From Rhizobiaceae bacterium (GTDB lineage: Bacteria; Pseudomonadota; Alphaproteobacteria; Rhizobiales; Rhizobiaceae), in assembly GCA_023953845.1 (NCBI GenBank), contig JAMLJC010000001.1, positions 310,001-374,000 of the forward strand: a stretch of DNA of 64,000 nucleotides, written 5' to 3'. The notes under the pieces were generated by a model. The model saw nothing but the letters and a program-made list of their open reading frames with translations, did not search any database and was not told the DNA's origin. The position numbers were made by a program, and so were the translations under genes. Positions 17,104 through 25,973 of the stretch are shown here, one piece after another. Position 1 is the stretch's first letter, and the number at the start of each line of letters is the position of its first letter.

Positions 17104-18609
17104 ATGAAAGTGGACGTGAACATGGGGGTCGCGGGAAGCAAGCCCGCGGCGCTCGATCTGGAGGAGTTGCTGGCCACGCGCCTGCTGGTGCAGGGCAATT
17201 CCGGCTCCGGCAAGTCGCACCTGCTGCGCCGCCTGCTGGAGCAGAGCGCGCCCTGGGTGCAGCAGTGCGTCATCGACCCGGAAGGCGATTTCGTCACGCT
17301 GGCCGACCGATTCGGCCATCAGGTGGTGGATGCGGCGCGCACCGAGACCGAGCTGACGCGCATCGCCGGGCGCGTGCGGCAGCATCGCGTCTCCGTCGTT
17401 CTGAATCTCGAAGGCCTCGATGTCGAGCAGCAGATGCGCGCTGCCGCAGCCTTCCTCGGCGGCATGTTCGACGCCGACCGCGATCATTGGTATCCGGTGC
17501 TGGTCGTGGTCGATGAGGCCCAGCTGTTCGCCCCGGCGGCTGCCGGCGAGGTGTCGGACGAGGCGCGAAAGCTGTCGCTGGGCGCCATGACCAATCTGAT
17601 GTGCCGTGGCCGCAAGCGCGGGCTCGCCGGCGTCATCGCCACCCAGCGGTTGGCCAAGCTCGCCAAGAACGTCGCGGCGGAAGCTTCCAACTTCCTGATG
17701 GGCCGCACCTTCCTCGACATCGACATGGCTCGCGCCGCCGACCTGCTCGGCATGGACCGGCGCCAGGCCGAGCAGTTCCGCGACCTCGCGCGCGGCCATT
17801 TCGTGGCGCTCGGCCCCGCCCTTTCGCGCCGGCCGCTGCCCATCGTCATCGGCGCTGTGGAAACCTCGGCGCGCTCGACCAGCCCGAAGCTGACGCCGCT
17901 GCCCGAAGCACCACAGGACCCGCGCGACCTGATCTTCACGCCAGGCCCCGACGAGGCCACACGCCCGCTGCGGCGGCCTCCGCCGCCTCCGCCCATGCCG
18001 ACCGCCGACATACTGGAGCAGCTTGCGCGCTCGGTTCCCGTCATCGAGAAGCCGGCGCAGCCGGTGTTCGACATCATCGACGAGGCGGAACGGTCGGCCG
18101 GCATAACCGCCGTGCTGCGCGAGATTCTCGACGACCCGGACGCGGCGTTTCGAGCCGACGCGGTGCTCTATCAGGACTTCCTCGTCCGCTGCCGCATCCG
18201 CCGCGTGCCCGGAGAGCCGCTGAATCTCTCCGCCTTCCGCCGGGAACTGGCCGTGGCGAAGGCCGGCGTCGACGCCGACACGGCGCGTGGCGAAAGCTGG
18301 TCGGCCGCGCTTGCCTTGTCGAAGGATATACCGGAGGATCTGCAGGGCGTCTTCCTCATGGTGGCGCGCGCCGCGATCGCCGGTGAGCCCTGCCCGTCCG
18401 ACGCCGCGCTGGCCCGCGCCTATGGCAGCCATTCGCCGCGCCGGGCGCGCCGTCTGCTCGCCTATTTCGAGGAACGCGGCACGCTTGTCGTGCGCACCGA
18501 TTTCCACGGCAGGCGCGTGCTGGCCTTCCCCGATCTCGGCTGCGAGACCGCACCGGGCGACCCGGATGCGCCCGACGACCGCGCGGCGACGCGCGACGCG
18601 GCGGAATAA
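17104..18609 (+). CDS. HerA-like DUF87 P-loop ATPase
   Basis: This is a 501-residue ATPase of the HerA/FtsK superfamily. Walker A is 'LVQGNSGSGKSHLLRRLL', Walker B is 'VLVVVDEAQLF', and a downstream sensor-type segment is 'GVIATQRLAKLAKNVAAEA'. Residues around 290-310 form a proline-rich linker, and the C-terminal 150 residues look like a helix-turn-helix or winged-helix region. Its gene has no NurA-like nuclease partner here, so it is probably a stand-alone cytoplasmic ATPase rather than an end-resection machine. I start at ATG 17104; the ATG at 17122 is also possible. The gene is 53 bases downstream of the LtaS-like gene. Confidence 0.8.
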   Translation: MKVDVNMGVAGSKPAALDLEELLATRLLVQGNSGSGKSHLLRRLLEQSAPWVQQCVIDPEGDFVTLADRFGHQVVDAARTETELTRIAGRVRQHRVSVVLNLEGLDVEQQMRAAAAFLGGMFDADRDHWYPVLVVVDEAQLFAPAAAGEVSDEARKLSLGAMTNLMCRGRKRGLAGVIATQRLAKLAKNVAAEASNFLMGRTFLDIDMARAADLLGMDRRQAEQFRDLARGHFVALGPALSRRPLPIVIGAVETSARSTSPKLTPLPEAPQDPRDLIFTPGPDEATRPLRRPPPPPPMPTADILEQLARSVPVIEKPAQPVFDIIDEAERSAGITAVLREILDDPDAAFRADAVLYQDFLVRCRIRRVPGEPLNLSAFRRELAVAKAGVDADTARGESWSAALALSKDIPEDLQGVFLMVARAAIAGEPCPSDAALARAYGSHSPRRARRLLAYFEERGTLVVRTDFHGRRVLAFPDLGCETAPGDPDAPDDRAATRDAAE

Positions 18610-18730
18610 GTCCGGATGCTCAAGGAATTGAACGCGCGGGCCTCGACAGGCGGCCTTGATTCTGCTATCAGCCGCGCCAATTCGCGATGGGAGCCGTCGC
18701 GGAGGCGTGTGGCTATACGGCCGCTGCCCG

Positions 18731-18760
18731 CTTGGAACTCAGGCGCCTTGGAACTCAGGC
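18731..18760 (+). repeat. 16-bp tandem duplication upstream of rpsU
   Basis: The 14-base word CTTGGAACTCAGGC occurs at 18731-18744 and again at 18747-18760, giving a 16-base period. It lies 36 bases upstream of the rpsU start codon, in the probable promoter or leader. It could be a recent slippage duplication or a paired regulatory site. Confidence 0.75.
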
Positions 18761-18795
18761 ACCATCGCCCGGAACCGGTTTAGACAGGAGCATAC

Positions 18796-19056
18796 GTGCA
18801 GGTACTCGTCCGCGACAACAATGTCGATCAAGCACTCCGCGCACTGAAGAAGAAGATGCAGCGTGAGGGCATTTTCCGCGAAATGAAGATGCGCGGCCAC
18901 TACGAGAAGCCGTCCGAGAAGCGCGCCCGCGAAAAGGCTGAAGCCGTCCGCCGCGCCCGCAAGCTCGCTCGCAAGCGTGCCCAGCGCGAAGGCCTCCTGC
19001 CGGGCTCCCCGCGTCCTGCCGCCGCTGCGCAGCCGTCTCGCGCGCCGCGTTCGTAA
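18796..19056 (+). CDS. rpsU: 30S ribosomal protein S21
   Basis: The 86-residue product matches bS21: 'MQVLVRDNNVDQALRALKKK' at the N-terminus, followed by a strongly basic helix ('ARKLARKRAQREG'). It joins the small subunit late and helps initiation. Translation starts at GTG with an AGGAG site six bases upstream. The alphaproteobacterial form has an Ala/Pro/Arg-rich C-terminal tail, as here. It is monocistronic, with a tandem duplication in its leader and an intrinsic terminator 38 bases after the stop. Confidence 0.97.
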   Translation: MQVLVRDNNVDQALRALKKKMQREGIFREMKMRGHYEKPSEKRAREKAEAVRRARKLARKRAQREGLLPGSPRPAAAAQPSRAPRS

Positions 19057-19093
19057 GCGCCAAGTTTTCGTCCCTTTCGGGATATAGCGACAG

Positions 19094-19128
19094 AGGTGGG
19101 GCGATTGGAAAATCGCCGCCACCTTTTT
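19094..19128 (+). terminator. Rho-independent terminator of rpsU
   Basis: A long stem forms between AGGTGGGGCGATT and AATCGCCGCCACCT, with a GGAA tetraloop and one bulged G, followed by a run of five T. It starts 38 bases after the rpsU stop and isolates rpsU from the lipoprotein gene. Confidence 0.85.
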
Positions 19129-19208
19129 GCTTTGCGGCCGAAAGGCCGAAGGTCTGACGGATGGCTGATGCGAGGCGGTGCCTCGGCGTCGGAGTGGGAA
19201 AGCCGGAT

Positions 19209-20054
19209 ATGAAATCAACAGCAGCCGAGCCAATGACCGCGTGGCGACGTCCAGCCGTGGCCGCGCTGCTTCTTCTGGCGTCCGCTCTTGCCGCCTGCCA
19301 GTCGAGCCCGGTCAGCGATCTCGCGACCATCGACCGCGCGCAGTCCTCCGACGAGAACATCTCCTCGCTCAGCGCCGTCATCGACCGCAATCCGCGCGAT
19401 CCCGAGGCCTACAATGTGCGCGGATCGGCCTACGGACGCGGCGGCAAGTATCGCGAGGCCCTGCGCGACTTCGACAAGGCGATCGAACTCAACCCGAACT
19501 TCTACCAAGCCTACGCCAACCGCGCGCTCATCTACCGCTACACGGGCGATCAGGCGAAGGCGCTGTCCGACTACAACCGCGCCATCCAGATCAATTCGAG
19601 CTACGACACGGCCTATATCGGCCGGGGCGATCTCTATCGCCGTGCCGGCCAGACCCAGAACGCCTTCAACGATTTCCAGAAGGCCATCCAGCTCGACACC
19701 ACGGACGGCCGCGCCTACCACCGCCGCGGCCTGATCTACCAGAGCCAGGGCCAGCACAATTTCGCCATCGAGGATTTCTCGACGGCGATCTCGCTGTCGC
19801 CGGAATCGCCGGAACCCTACAACGGGCGCGGCGTCTCCTATCTGGCGCTGAACGACGACGACAACGCCTTCGCCGACTTCAACATGGCGATCAAGCTGAA
19901 CGACCGGCTGGCGGAAAGCTGGGCGAATCAGGCGCTGGTGTACGAAAAGCGCGGCGACAAGGCGCGCGCGTCGAAATCCTTCGCCCGGGCCGCGCAGCTC
20001 GACCCGAACTACCGTCCGGCATCGGACGGGCTGGCGCGCACGCGGGGCGGTTGA
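19209..20054 (+). CDS. TPR-repeat lipoprotein (NlpI-like)
   Basis: The 281-residue product has a lipoprotein signal ending in 'LLLLASALAACQSS', where the Cys is the expected lipidation site. About six tetratricopeptide repeats follow, for example 'AYNVRGSAYGRGGKYREAL' and 'DFDKAIELNPNFYQAYANRA'. TPR lipoproteins of this kind act as periplasmic scaffolds; NlpI binds peptidoglycan hydrolases and proteases. I prefer the ATG at 19209; 19233 is an alternative and 19161 is too long. It is followed 13 bases later by a DUF992 gene on the same strand, so they may be co-transcribed. Confidence 0.88.
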   Translation: MKSTAAEPMTAWRRPAVAALLLLASALAACQSSPVSDLATIDRAQSSDENISSLSAVIDRNPRDPEAYNVRGSAYGRGGKYREALRDFDKAIELNPNFYQAYANRALIYRYTGDQAKALSDYNRAIQINSSYDTAYIGRGDLYRRAGQTQNAFNDFQKAIQLDTTDGRAYHRRGLIYQSQGQHNFAIEDFSTAISLSPESPEPYNGRGVSYLALNDDDNAFADFNMAIKLNDRLAESWANQALVYEKRGDKARASKSFARAAQLDPNYRPASDGLARTRGG

Positions 20055-20067
20055 CCTGTCTCCCCGA

Positions 20068-20562
20068 ATGAAGGTGATCGCCATGTGCAGATCGCTCGTC
20101 ACCCTCGCCGTCTTCCTCGCGACGCTTGCTCCCGTCCATGCGCAGCAGGGCGGCGTCGAACTCGGCCTGCTCGACTGCGTCATAGAAGGCGGCACCGGCT
20201 TCATCCTCGGCTCCACCAAGGACGTGCGCTGCACGTTCGAGCCGGCCGACAAGCAATGGGCGCCGGAAGCCTATTTCGGCGTGATCAACAAGTTCGGGCT
20301 GGATGTTGGCTACACAGAGGCGACGATCATGCGCTGGGCGGTCCTGGCCTCGAGCAGCAACATCTACGCGCCGGGCGCGCTGGCCGGCGATTATGTCGGC
20401 GCAAGCGCCGAAGTCACGGCCGCTGTCGGCGCGGGCGCGAATCTTCTCGTCGGCGGTTCCGGCCAGACCTTTACCCTGCAGCCGCTCAGCGTTCAGACCC
20501 AGACCGGGCTAAATTTCGCGGTCGGCGTCAGCCAGTTCCAGCTGCGCAGCGCGGGCAACTGA
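20068..20562 (+). CDS. DUF992 exported protein (first copy)
   Basis: This is a 164-residue secreted protein with a signal peptide ending near 'ATLAPVHAQQ'. The mature part carries the DUF992 signature I recognise from rhizobial proteins: 'GLLDCVIEGGTGFILGSTKD', 'NKFGLDVGYTEATIMRWAV', 'GALAGDYVGASAEVTAAVG'. The two conserved cysteines of the N-terminal part are present. Function is unknown; glycine-rich beta structure suggests an envelope protein. It follows the TPR lipoprotein gene closely and precedes an MFS gene. A paralogue lies at 22262-22744. Confidence 0.88.
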   Translation: MKVIAMCRSLVTLAVFLATLAPVHAQQGGVELGLLDCVIEGGTGFILGSTKDVRCTFEPADKQWAPEAYFGVINKFGLDVGYTEATIMRWAVLASSSNIYAPGALAGDYVGASAEVTAAVGAGANLLVGGSGQTFTLQPLSVQTQTGLNFAVGVSQFQLRSAGN

Positions 20563-20749
20563 CGTTGGATGCACGCGGCGCCTGACCGCCCTCTGGCAGA
20601 ATAAAGCTTGATCGACTGGCCCAAGGAGGGGCCGGAGAACGGGCTTGAGCTCGACCGGACTTGAGGTTCTACAAGACCCGCCTGACCGATGCCGGCCCGG
20701 CGGGGATGACTGCCCCGGGGTCTCACGGCAGATTTCAGGGAGTTTCCGC

Positions 20750-22183
20750 GTGAACGACCAGACAGCAGAGCGGGTGGACTGGCGCGCGCTCTGGGCGAGC
20801 GGCGATCTCTTCCGCTTCTGCTTCGTCAGCCTCGGCATCCTCCTGCACGCCACCAACGAGACGATGGTCGCGACCGTCATGCCGGCCATGGTGGGCGAGC
20901 TTTCCGGCGTTGAACTCGTAGGCTGGTCGCTGGCCATCTACGAACTCGGCGCCATAGTCGCCGGCGCTTCCGCCGGACGCATGATCTCCTACGTTCCGCT
21001 GCGCACCAACATGACCGTCGCGGCGCTTCTCTACGCCACCGGCGCCCTCATTTGCGCGACGGCGGCATCGATGCCCATCTTCCTCGCCGGGCGGCTGGTG
21101 GAAGGCCTCGGCGGCGGCGCGCTGGTGTCGCTTGCATTCGTTTCCGTGGAGAGGCTGTTCCCGCCGAGAATCTGGCCGCAGCTCTTCGGTATCATGTCGG
21201 CGATCTGGGGCGTGGCGGCGTTCGGAGGACCGCTGCTGGGGGCGATCCTGTCCGAAGCCTTCTCATGGCGGTGGGCCTTCGGCGTGTTCACGCTGGGCGG
21301 CGCGGCCATGGCGGCGGCAAGCTTTCTGGTGCTCGACACGCCCGAGGCGCGTCGCGCCAGCGGCGGCAACCGACTGCCGCCCTTTCCCTATCCGGTGCTG
21401 ACCGCATTGGCGCTAAGCATTATTCTGGTCGCCAGCGCCGGCGTGAACATCCAGCCACTGCGCTCGGCGCTGCTTCTTTGCCTCGGGCTTGCGGGGCTGG
21501 CTCTCTTCTTCCGGCTCGACAGCCGCAACGCCGCCGCCCGGCTCTTTCCCTCACGCCTGTTCGACTGGCGCACGCCGCTCGGCACGGGCATGACCATGGT
21601 GGCGGCATTCTCCATCGCCACCTGCTCCTTCGGCGTCTACGGCCCCCTGCTGCTGACCACGCTGCATGACGTTCCGCTGCTGACGACCGGCTACATCATC
21701 GCGGCCGAATCCATCTCCTGGTCGATCCTCTCGATCCTCGTCGCCAACGCGCCGCCGCACCGCGAACGCGCCATCATCGTCGCGGGCGCTCTGATGATCA
21801 CCGCCGGCATAGCCGGCTTCGCCTATTCCGTGCCGGCCGGAACCCTGTGGCTGATCCTGTTCTGCGCATTGCTGCAGGGCGGCGGCTTCGGCGTCGCCTG
21901 GCCCTTCGTCACGCGCGTCATCGTGGCGGCGGCGAGCAAGGATGAACGGACGATCGCGTCGGGTGCCGTGCCGACCATGCAGCGCATCGGCTACGCCATC
22001 GGCGCCGCAATCACCGGCATCATCGCCAATGCCGCCGGCTTCGAGACCGGCCTCAACCGGGAAACCGCCGGCCATGTGGCGGCATGGGTTTTCCTCGCGT
22101 TCCTGCCGCTGGCGCTGTTCGCCTGCGCCGCCGCGATCCGCGCCTCGGCCAGCGTCCAGCTGGAGCCGACGGCCGGCGCGTAA
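20750..22183 (+). CDS. MFS transporter
   Basis: This 477-residue major facilitator has about fourteen hydrophobic segments. The first helix runs through 'FVSLGILLHATNETMVATVM', with the DHA2-like motif around the intramembrane acids. I choose the GTG at 20750 because an AGGGAG ribosome site lies eight bases upstream; the open frame from 20645 has no such site. It sits between two DUF992 genes on the same strand. Family members of this size usually export drugs or small metabolites by proton antiport. The substrate is not readable from the sequence. Confidence 0.88.
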   Translation: MNDQTAERVDWRALWASGDLFRFCFVSLGILLHATNETMVATVMPAMVGELSGVELVGWSLAIYELGAIVAGASAGRMISYVPLRTNMTVAALLYATGALICATAASMPIFLAGRLVEGLGGGALVSLAFVSVERLFPPRIWPQLFGIMSAIWGVAAFGGPLLGAILSEAFSWRWAFGVFTLGGAAMAAASFLVLDTPEARRASGGNRLPPFPYPVLTALALSIILVASAGVNIQPLRSALLLCLGLAGLALFFRLDSRNAAARLFPSRLFDWRTPLGTGMTMVAAFSIATCSFGVYGPLLLTTLHDVPLLTTGYIIAAESISWSILSILVANAPPHRERAIIVAGALMITAGIAGFAYSVPAGTLWLILFCALLQGGGFGVAWPFVTRVIVAAASKDERTIASGAVPTMQRIGYAIGAAITGIIANAAGFETGLNRETAGHVAAWVFLAFLPLALFACAAAIRASASVQLEPTAGA

Positions 22184-22261
22184 AGCTTCTGCGAGGGAAC
22201 CATCGGGCGATCTCGGGCTTTCTGCCCCATCGAATGCGGCGGAAACCGAAAGGAGATTGCC

Positions 22262-22744
22262 ATGAACACCAAAGCTATCACGCTGGCCGGCGCGCTCGCG
22301 CTTTCCACGATTCCGATGGCCGGCAATGCCGCGAGCGGCGTCGAGGCCGGCTGGCTGGATTGCGTCGCCGACGGCAGCGTCGGCTTCGTCGTCGGCTCGA
22401 CCAAGGAGGTGCGCTGCACGTACACTCCGGCGGACAAATCGCTGCCGCCCGAAATCTATACCGGCTCCATCAACAAGTTTGGCGTCGACGTCGGCGTGAC
22501 CGGCGCGACCGTGATGCAGTGGGCCGTCATCGCCGCCAAGTCCGATGCCTATGAGCCCGGCTCGCTCGCCGGCACCTATGTCGGCGTCACCGGCGAGGTG
22601 ACGGCGGCGGCAGGCGTCGGGGCCAACACGCTGGTGGGCGGCACGTCCAAGGGCTTCACGCTTCAGCCCGTCAGCACCACGCAGCAGGCCGGGCTGAATT
22701 TCGCCCTAGGCGTCGCGAGCTTCGAACTGACGCCGGCCGGCTGA
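22262..22744 (+). CDS. DUF992 exported protein (second copy)
   Basis: The 160-residue product has a signal peptide ('ALALSTIPMAGNAAS') and the same core as the copy at 20068: 'GWLDCVADGSVGFVVGSTKE', 'NKFGVDVGVTGATVMQWAV', 'GSLAGTYVGVTGEVTAAAG'. A strong AAGGAGA site precedes the ATG. The two proteins share the cysteine positions and are clear paralogues, separated by the MFS gene. Role unknown, envelope-located by inference. A hairpin terminator follows 24 bases after the stop. Confidence 0.9.
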   Translation: MNTKAITLAGALALSTIPMAGNAASGVEAGWLDCVADGSVGFVVGSTKEVRCTYTPADKSLPPEIYTGSINKFGVDVGVTGATVMQWAVIAAKSDAYEPGSLAGTYVGVTGEVTAAAGVGANTLVGGTSKGFTLQPVSTTQQAGLNFALGVASFELTPAG

Positions 22745-22764
22745 TTTGAGCGCCTCCGCAACGG

Positions 22765-22791
22765 AAAACGGGGCCTGCCTGGCCCCGCTTT
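22765..22791. terminator. Bidirectional terminator between DUF992 gene and pntB
   Basis: A seven-base stem CGGGGCC/GGCCCCG with a five-base loop is flanked on the plus strand by CTTT and on the minus strand by GTTTT. It lies between two convergent genes and can serve both. Confidence 0.7.
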
Positions 22792-22818
22792 CCTGAATGA
22801 ACGGGCCGAGCAGGCCGC

Positions 22819-24216
22819 TCAGTGATCCATGGCCTTGACGATTTCCTCGGTCATCTTCTTGGCGTCGCCGAGCAGCATCATGGTGCCGTCCTTGTAGAAC
22901 AGCGTGTTGTCGATGCCGGCATAGCCGGAGCCGAGCGAGCGCTTGACGAACAGGCAGGTTCGCGCCTTGTCGACATCGAGGATCGGCATGCCGTAGATCG
23001 GCGATGACTTGTCGTCGCGCGCCGATGGGTTGGTGACGTCGTTGGCGCCGATGACATAGGCGACGTCGGCCTGCGCGAATTCGGAGTTGATGTCCTCCAG
23101 CTCGAACACCTCGTCATAAGGCACGTTCGCCTCGGCGAGCAGCACGTTCATATGGCCGGGCATGCGGCCGGCGACGGGATGGATCGCATACTTCACCTCG
23201 ACGCCGTTGGCCTTGAGCTTGTCGGCCATCTCGCGCAGCGCATGCTGTGCCTGTGCGACCGCCATGCCGTAGCCCGGCACGATGATGACCTTCTGCGCGT
23301 TCATCATCAGATAGGCGGCGTCGTCGGCCGCGCCGGTCTTCACCGTGCGCTGCACGCCGTCATCGGCCGCAGCCGCCGTCTCGCCGCCGAAGCCGCCGAG
23401 GATGACCGAGATAAAGGAGCGGTTCATGCCCTTGCACATGATGTAGGAAAGGATCGCGCCCGAGGAGCCGACCAACGCGCCGGTGATGATGAGCGCCAGA
23501 TTGCCGAGCGTGAAGCCGAGAGCCGCCGCCGCCCAGCCGGAATAGGAGTTGAGCATCGACACCACGACCGGCATGTCGGCGCCGCCGATCGGGATGATGA
23601 GCAGCACGCCGAGCACCAGCGAGGCGACGACGATCAGCCAGAAGATGGTAGTCGACTGCGTCACCACCAGCGCGACGATCAGCGCGACGAGCGCCGCACC
23701 GAGCACGATGTTGATGAAATGGCGGGCCGGCAGCAGGATCGGCTTGCCCGACATGCGGCCGTCGAGCTTGAGGAAGGCGATGACCGAGCCGGTGAAGGTG
23801 ATGGCGCCGATGGCGACACCGAGGCTCATCTCGACCAGAGCCTGGCCGTGTATGTCGCCGATCGTGCCGATGCCGAAGCTCTCCGGCGCATAGACGGCGG
23901 CAGCCGCCACCATCACGGCGGCAAGGCCGACGAGGCTGTGGAAAGCGGCGACGAGCTGCGGCATCGACGTCATGGCGATGCGCCGCGCGACCACCGCGCC
24001 GACGCCGCCGCCAATGGCGAGGCCGACGACGATGAGGCCGAGCTTGCCGGCCGTGGGCAGCGCGAGCGCCAGCGTCGTGGCGATGGCGATGCCCATGCCG
24101 ACCATGCCGTAGAGATTGCCCTTGCGGCTGGTCGTCGGATGGGACAGGCCCCGCAGCGCCATGATGAACAGGACGCCGGAGACAAGATAGAGGAAGGAAG
24201 CGAGGTTCGCGTTCAT
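22819..24216 (-). CDS. pntB: NAD(P) transhydrogenase beta subunit
   Basis: This 465-residue membrane subunit has nine or so transmembrane helices in the first 270 residues and a C-terminal NADP(H)-binding domain III. Domain III carries 'VIIVPGYGMAVAQAQHALRE' and 'VIGANDVTNPSA'. It couples proton entry to hydride transfer from NADH to NADP+, supplying NADPH. The ATG at 24216 ('MNANLASFLY') matches the family start. It is the last gene of pntAA-pntAB-pntB, ten bases after pntAB, and ends near a bidirectional terminator. Confidence 0.96.
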   Translation of the reverse strand: MNANLASFLYLVSGVLFIMALRGLSHPTTSRKGNLYGMVGMGIAIATTLALALPTAGKLGLIVVGLAIGGGVGAVVARRIAMTSMPQLVAAFHSLVGLAAVMVAAAAVYAPESFGIGTIGDIHGQALVEMSLGVAIGAITFTGSVIAFLKLDGRMSGKPILLPARHFINIVLGAALVALIVALVVTQSTTIFWLIVVASLVLGVLLIIPIGGADMPVVVSMLNSYSGWAAAALGFTLGNLALIITGALVGSSGAILSYIMCKGMNRSFISVILGGFGGETAAAADDGVQRTVKTGAADDAAYLMMNAQKVIIVPGYGMAVAQAQHALREMADKLKANGVEVKYAIHPVAGRMPGHMNVLLAEANVPYDEVFELEDINSEFAQADVAYVIGANDVTNPSARDDKSSPIYGMPILDVDKARTCLFVKRSLGSGYAGIDNTLFYKDGTMMLLGDAKKMTEEIVKAMDH

Positions 24217-24226
24217 CGGGAGGCGC

Positions 24227-24646
24227 TCACTTCTCTTTCTTCTTGTACATGGCAAGCATGCGCTGGGTGACGAGGAAACCGCCAAAAATATTCACGGAGG
24301 CCAGCACAAGCGCGACGAAGCCGAAGCCCGTTGCCGCGCCCGAGAGCGAGATGCCGACCGCCAGCAGCGCGCCGACCACGATGACCGAGGAAATGGCGTT
24401 GGTGACGGCCATCAGCGGCGTGTGCAGCGCCGGCGTCACCGACCAGACGACGTAGTAGCCGACGAAGATCGCCAGAACGAAAATGGCGAAGCGGAAGACG
24501 AAGGGGTCGATCGCGCCGCCCGAAAGGGCGTGAGCCGTGCCGCCGGCGACATCGGCGGCGGCAGGTGCGTTCTCGACGGCGGCGCGCACCGCCTCGACCG
24601 CCTGGTCGAGCTGATCAAGCGTCTTTTCCAGCGTGGTCTTTTCCAT
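24227..24646 (-). CDS. pntAB: NAD(P) transhydrogenase alpha subunit, membrane part
   Basis: The 139-residue subunit contains the three or four membrane helices that are fused to the C-terminus of PntA in Escherichia coli. Typical parts are 'FVFRFAIFVLAIFVGYYVVW' and 'TPLMAVTNAISSVIVVGA'. It forms part of the proton channel with PntB. The ATG at 24646 overlaps the pntAA stop by one base (TGATG); a GTG one codon earlier is the alternative. The split three-gene arrangement is the rule in alphaproteobacteria. Confidence 0.95.
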   Translation of the reverse strand: MEKTTLEKTLDQLDQAVEAVRAAVENAPAAADVAGGTAHALSGGAIDPFVFRFAIFVLAIFVGYYVVWSVTPALHTPLMAVTNAISSVIVVGALLAVGISLSGAATGFGFVALVLASVNIFGGFLVTQRMLAMYKKKEK

Positions 24647-25890
24647 CACGCAGTTCCCTTCTTCGAAGCCGTCTTACGGGCCGCGGGCTTCTTCGCCGGA
24701 GCAGCGACATCGGATTTTGCGGCCGCGGTCGTGGCAGCCGGCGCGTCGACCAGCGCCTGCGCGGCGGCGAAGTTCGGATGCACGACCTTGCCGCCGTCCG
24801 TCAGCATCGTCGCCTTCACCAACTCGTCCTCGCGATTGACGGCGAATGCCTTGGTCTGCTTGTCGACCATAGTCTCGAGGAAGGCATAGAGGTTCTTGGC
24901 GTAGAGCAGTGAGGCGGAGGCCGCAACGCGGCCGGCTACATTGAGATGGCCGACGATCTTGACGCCGTTCTCCGTGACGACGATTTCGCCCGGAACCGCA
25001 CCCTCGACATTGCCGCCGCGCTCGACCGCGAGATCGACCAGCACCGAGCCCGGCTTCATCGACGCCACCATGGCGGCCGACACGAGCTTCGGCGCCGGAC
25101 GGCCCGGAATGAGCGCGGTTGTGATGACGATGTCCTGCTTGGCGATATGCTCGGCGGTCAGCGCCGCCTGCTTCGCCTGATATTCCTTCGACATCTCCTT
25201 GGCGTAGCCACCCGCCGTCTCGGCCTGTTTGAACTCCTCGTCCTCGACGGCGATGAATTTTGCGCCGAGCGACTGCACCTGCTCCTTCACAGCCGGGCGC
25301 ACGTCGGTCGCCGTCACCACGGCGCCAAGGCGGCGCGCGGTCGCGATCGCCTGCAGGCCGGCCACGCCGACGCCCATGATGAACACCTTCGCCGCCGGGA
25401 CCGTGCCTGCGGCCGTCATCATCATCGGCAGGGCGCGGTCATACTCTGCGGCCGCGTCGATCACCGCCTGATAGCCGGCGAGATTGGCCTGCGAGGACAG
25501 CACGTCCATCACCTGGGCGCGGGTGATGCGCGGCATGAACTCCATGGCGAAGGCGGTGACGCCGGCCCGGGCCATCGCAGCGACCGCGGCGTCGTTGCCG
25601 TAGGGGTCCATGGTGGCGATCACGACCGCACCCGGCTTGTAGCCCTTGAGCTCGGCCTCGCCCGGCCGGCGCACCTTGAGCACCACGTCGGCGCCGCCCG
25701 CGTCGGATGCCTTGCCGATCTCCGCGCCATTGGCCGCGAAGTCGGCGTCGACGATGCGCGAGGCAAGACCGGCTCCCGCCTCGACAACCACGTCGAAGCC
25801 GAGCCCCTTCAGGCGCTTCACCGTCTCCGGCGACGCCCCCACGCGCGGCTCGCCTGACAATTCCCTTGGAATGAACACTCGCGACGCCAA
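24646..25890 (-). CDS. pntAA: NAD(P) transhydrogenase alpha subunit, NAD-binding part
   Basis: This 414-residue cytoplasmic subunit binds NAD(H) (domain I). Motifs are 'RAQVMDVLSSQANLAGYQAV', the Rossmann segment 'VFIMGVGVAGLQAIATARRL', and 'DIVITTALIPGRPAPKLV'. Translation appears to start at TTG (25890), with a GGAGAGGAG site just upstream; GTG at 25878 is an alternative. Odd feature: the last 35 or so residues are a Lys/Ala/Pro-rich tail ('AAPAKKPAARKTASKKGTA') beyond the normal end of the subunit. It heads the pnt operon, 83 bases after the aa3 subunit IV gene. Confidence 0.95.
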   Translation of the reverse strand: MASRVFIPRELSGEPRVGASPETVKRLKGLGFDVVVEAGAGLASRIVDADFAANGAEIGKASDAGGADVVLKVRRPGEAELKGYKPGAVVIATMDPYGNDAAVAAMARAGVTAFAMEFMPRITRAQVMDVLSSQANLAGYQAVIDAAAEYDRALPMMMTAAGTVPAAKVFIMGVGVAGLQAIATARRLGAVVTATDVRPAVKEQVQSLGAKFIAVEDEEFKQAETAGGYAKEMSKEYQAKQAALTAEHIAKQDIVITTALIPGRPAPKLVSAAMVASMKPGSVLVDLAVERGGNVEGAVPGEIVVTENGVKIVGHLNVAGRVAASASLLYAKNLYAFLETMVDKQTKAFAVNREDELVKATMLTDGGKVVHPNFAAAQALVDAPAATTAAAKSDVAAPAKKPAARKTASKKGTA

Positions 25891-25926
25891 CGCCCTCTCC
25901 TCTCCCGGCAGAGCTCATGCAAAGTC

Positions 25927-25955
25927 GGGGCTGCGAGCCTCAGCGCGGCAGCCCC
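25927..25955 (-). terminator. Hairpin between aa3 subunit IV gene and pntAA
   Basis: An eight-base stem GGGGCTGC/GCAGCCCC with a 13-base loop lies 19 bases beyond the stop of the aa3 subunit IV gene, in its direction of transcription. Only a short T-rich stretch (GACTTTG) follows, so it may be a weak terminator or an attenuator for the pnt operon. Confidence 0.45.
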
Positions 25956-25973
25956 TTCCATGAACAACTTCAA

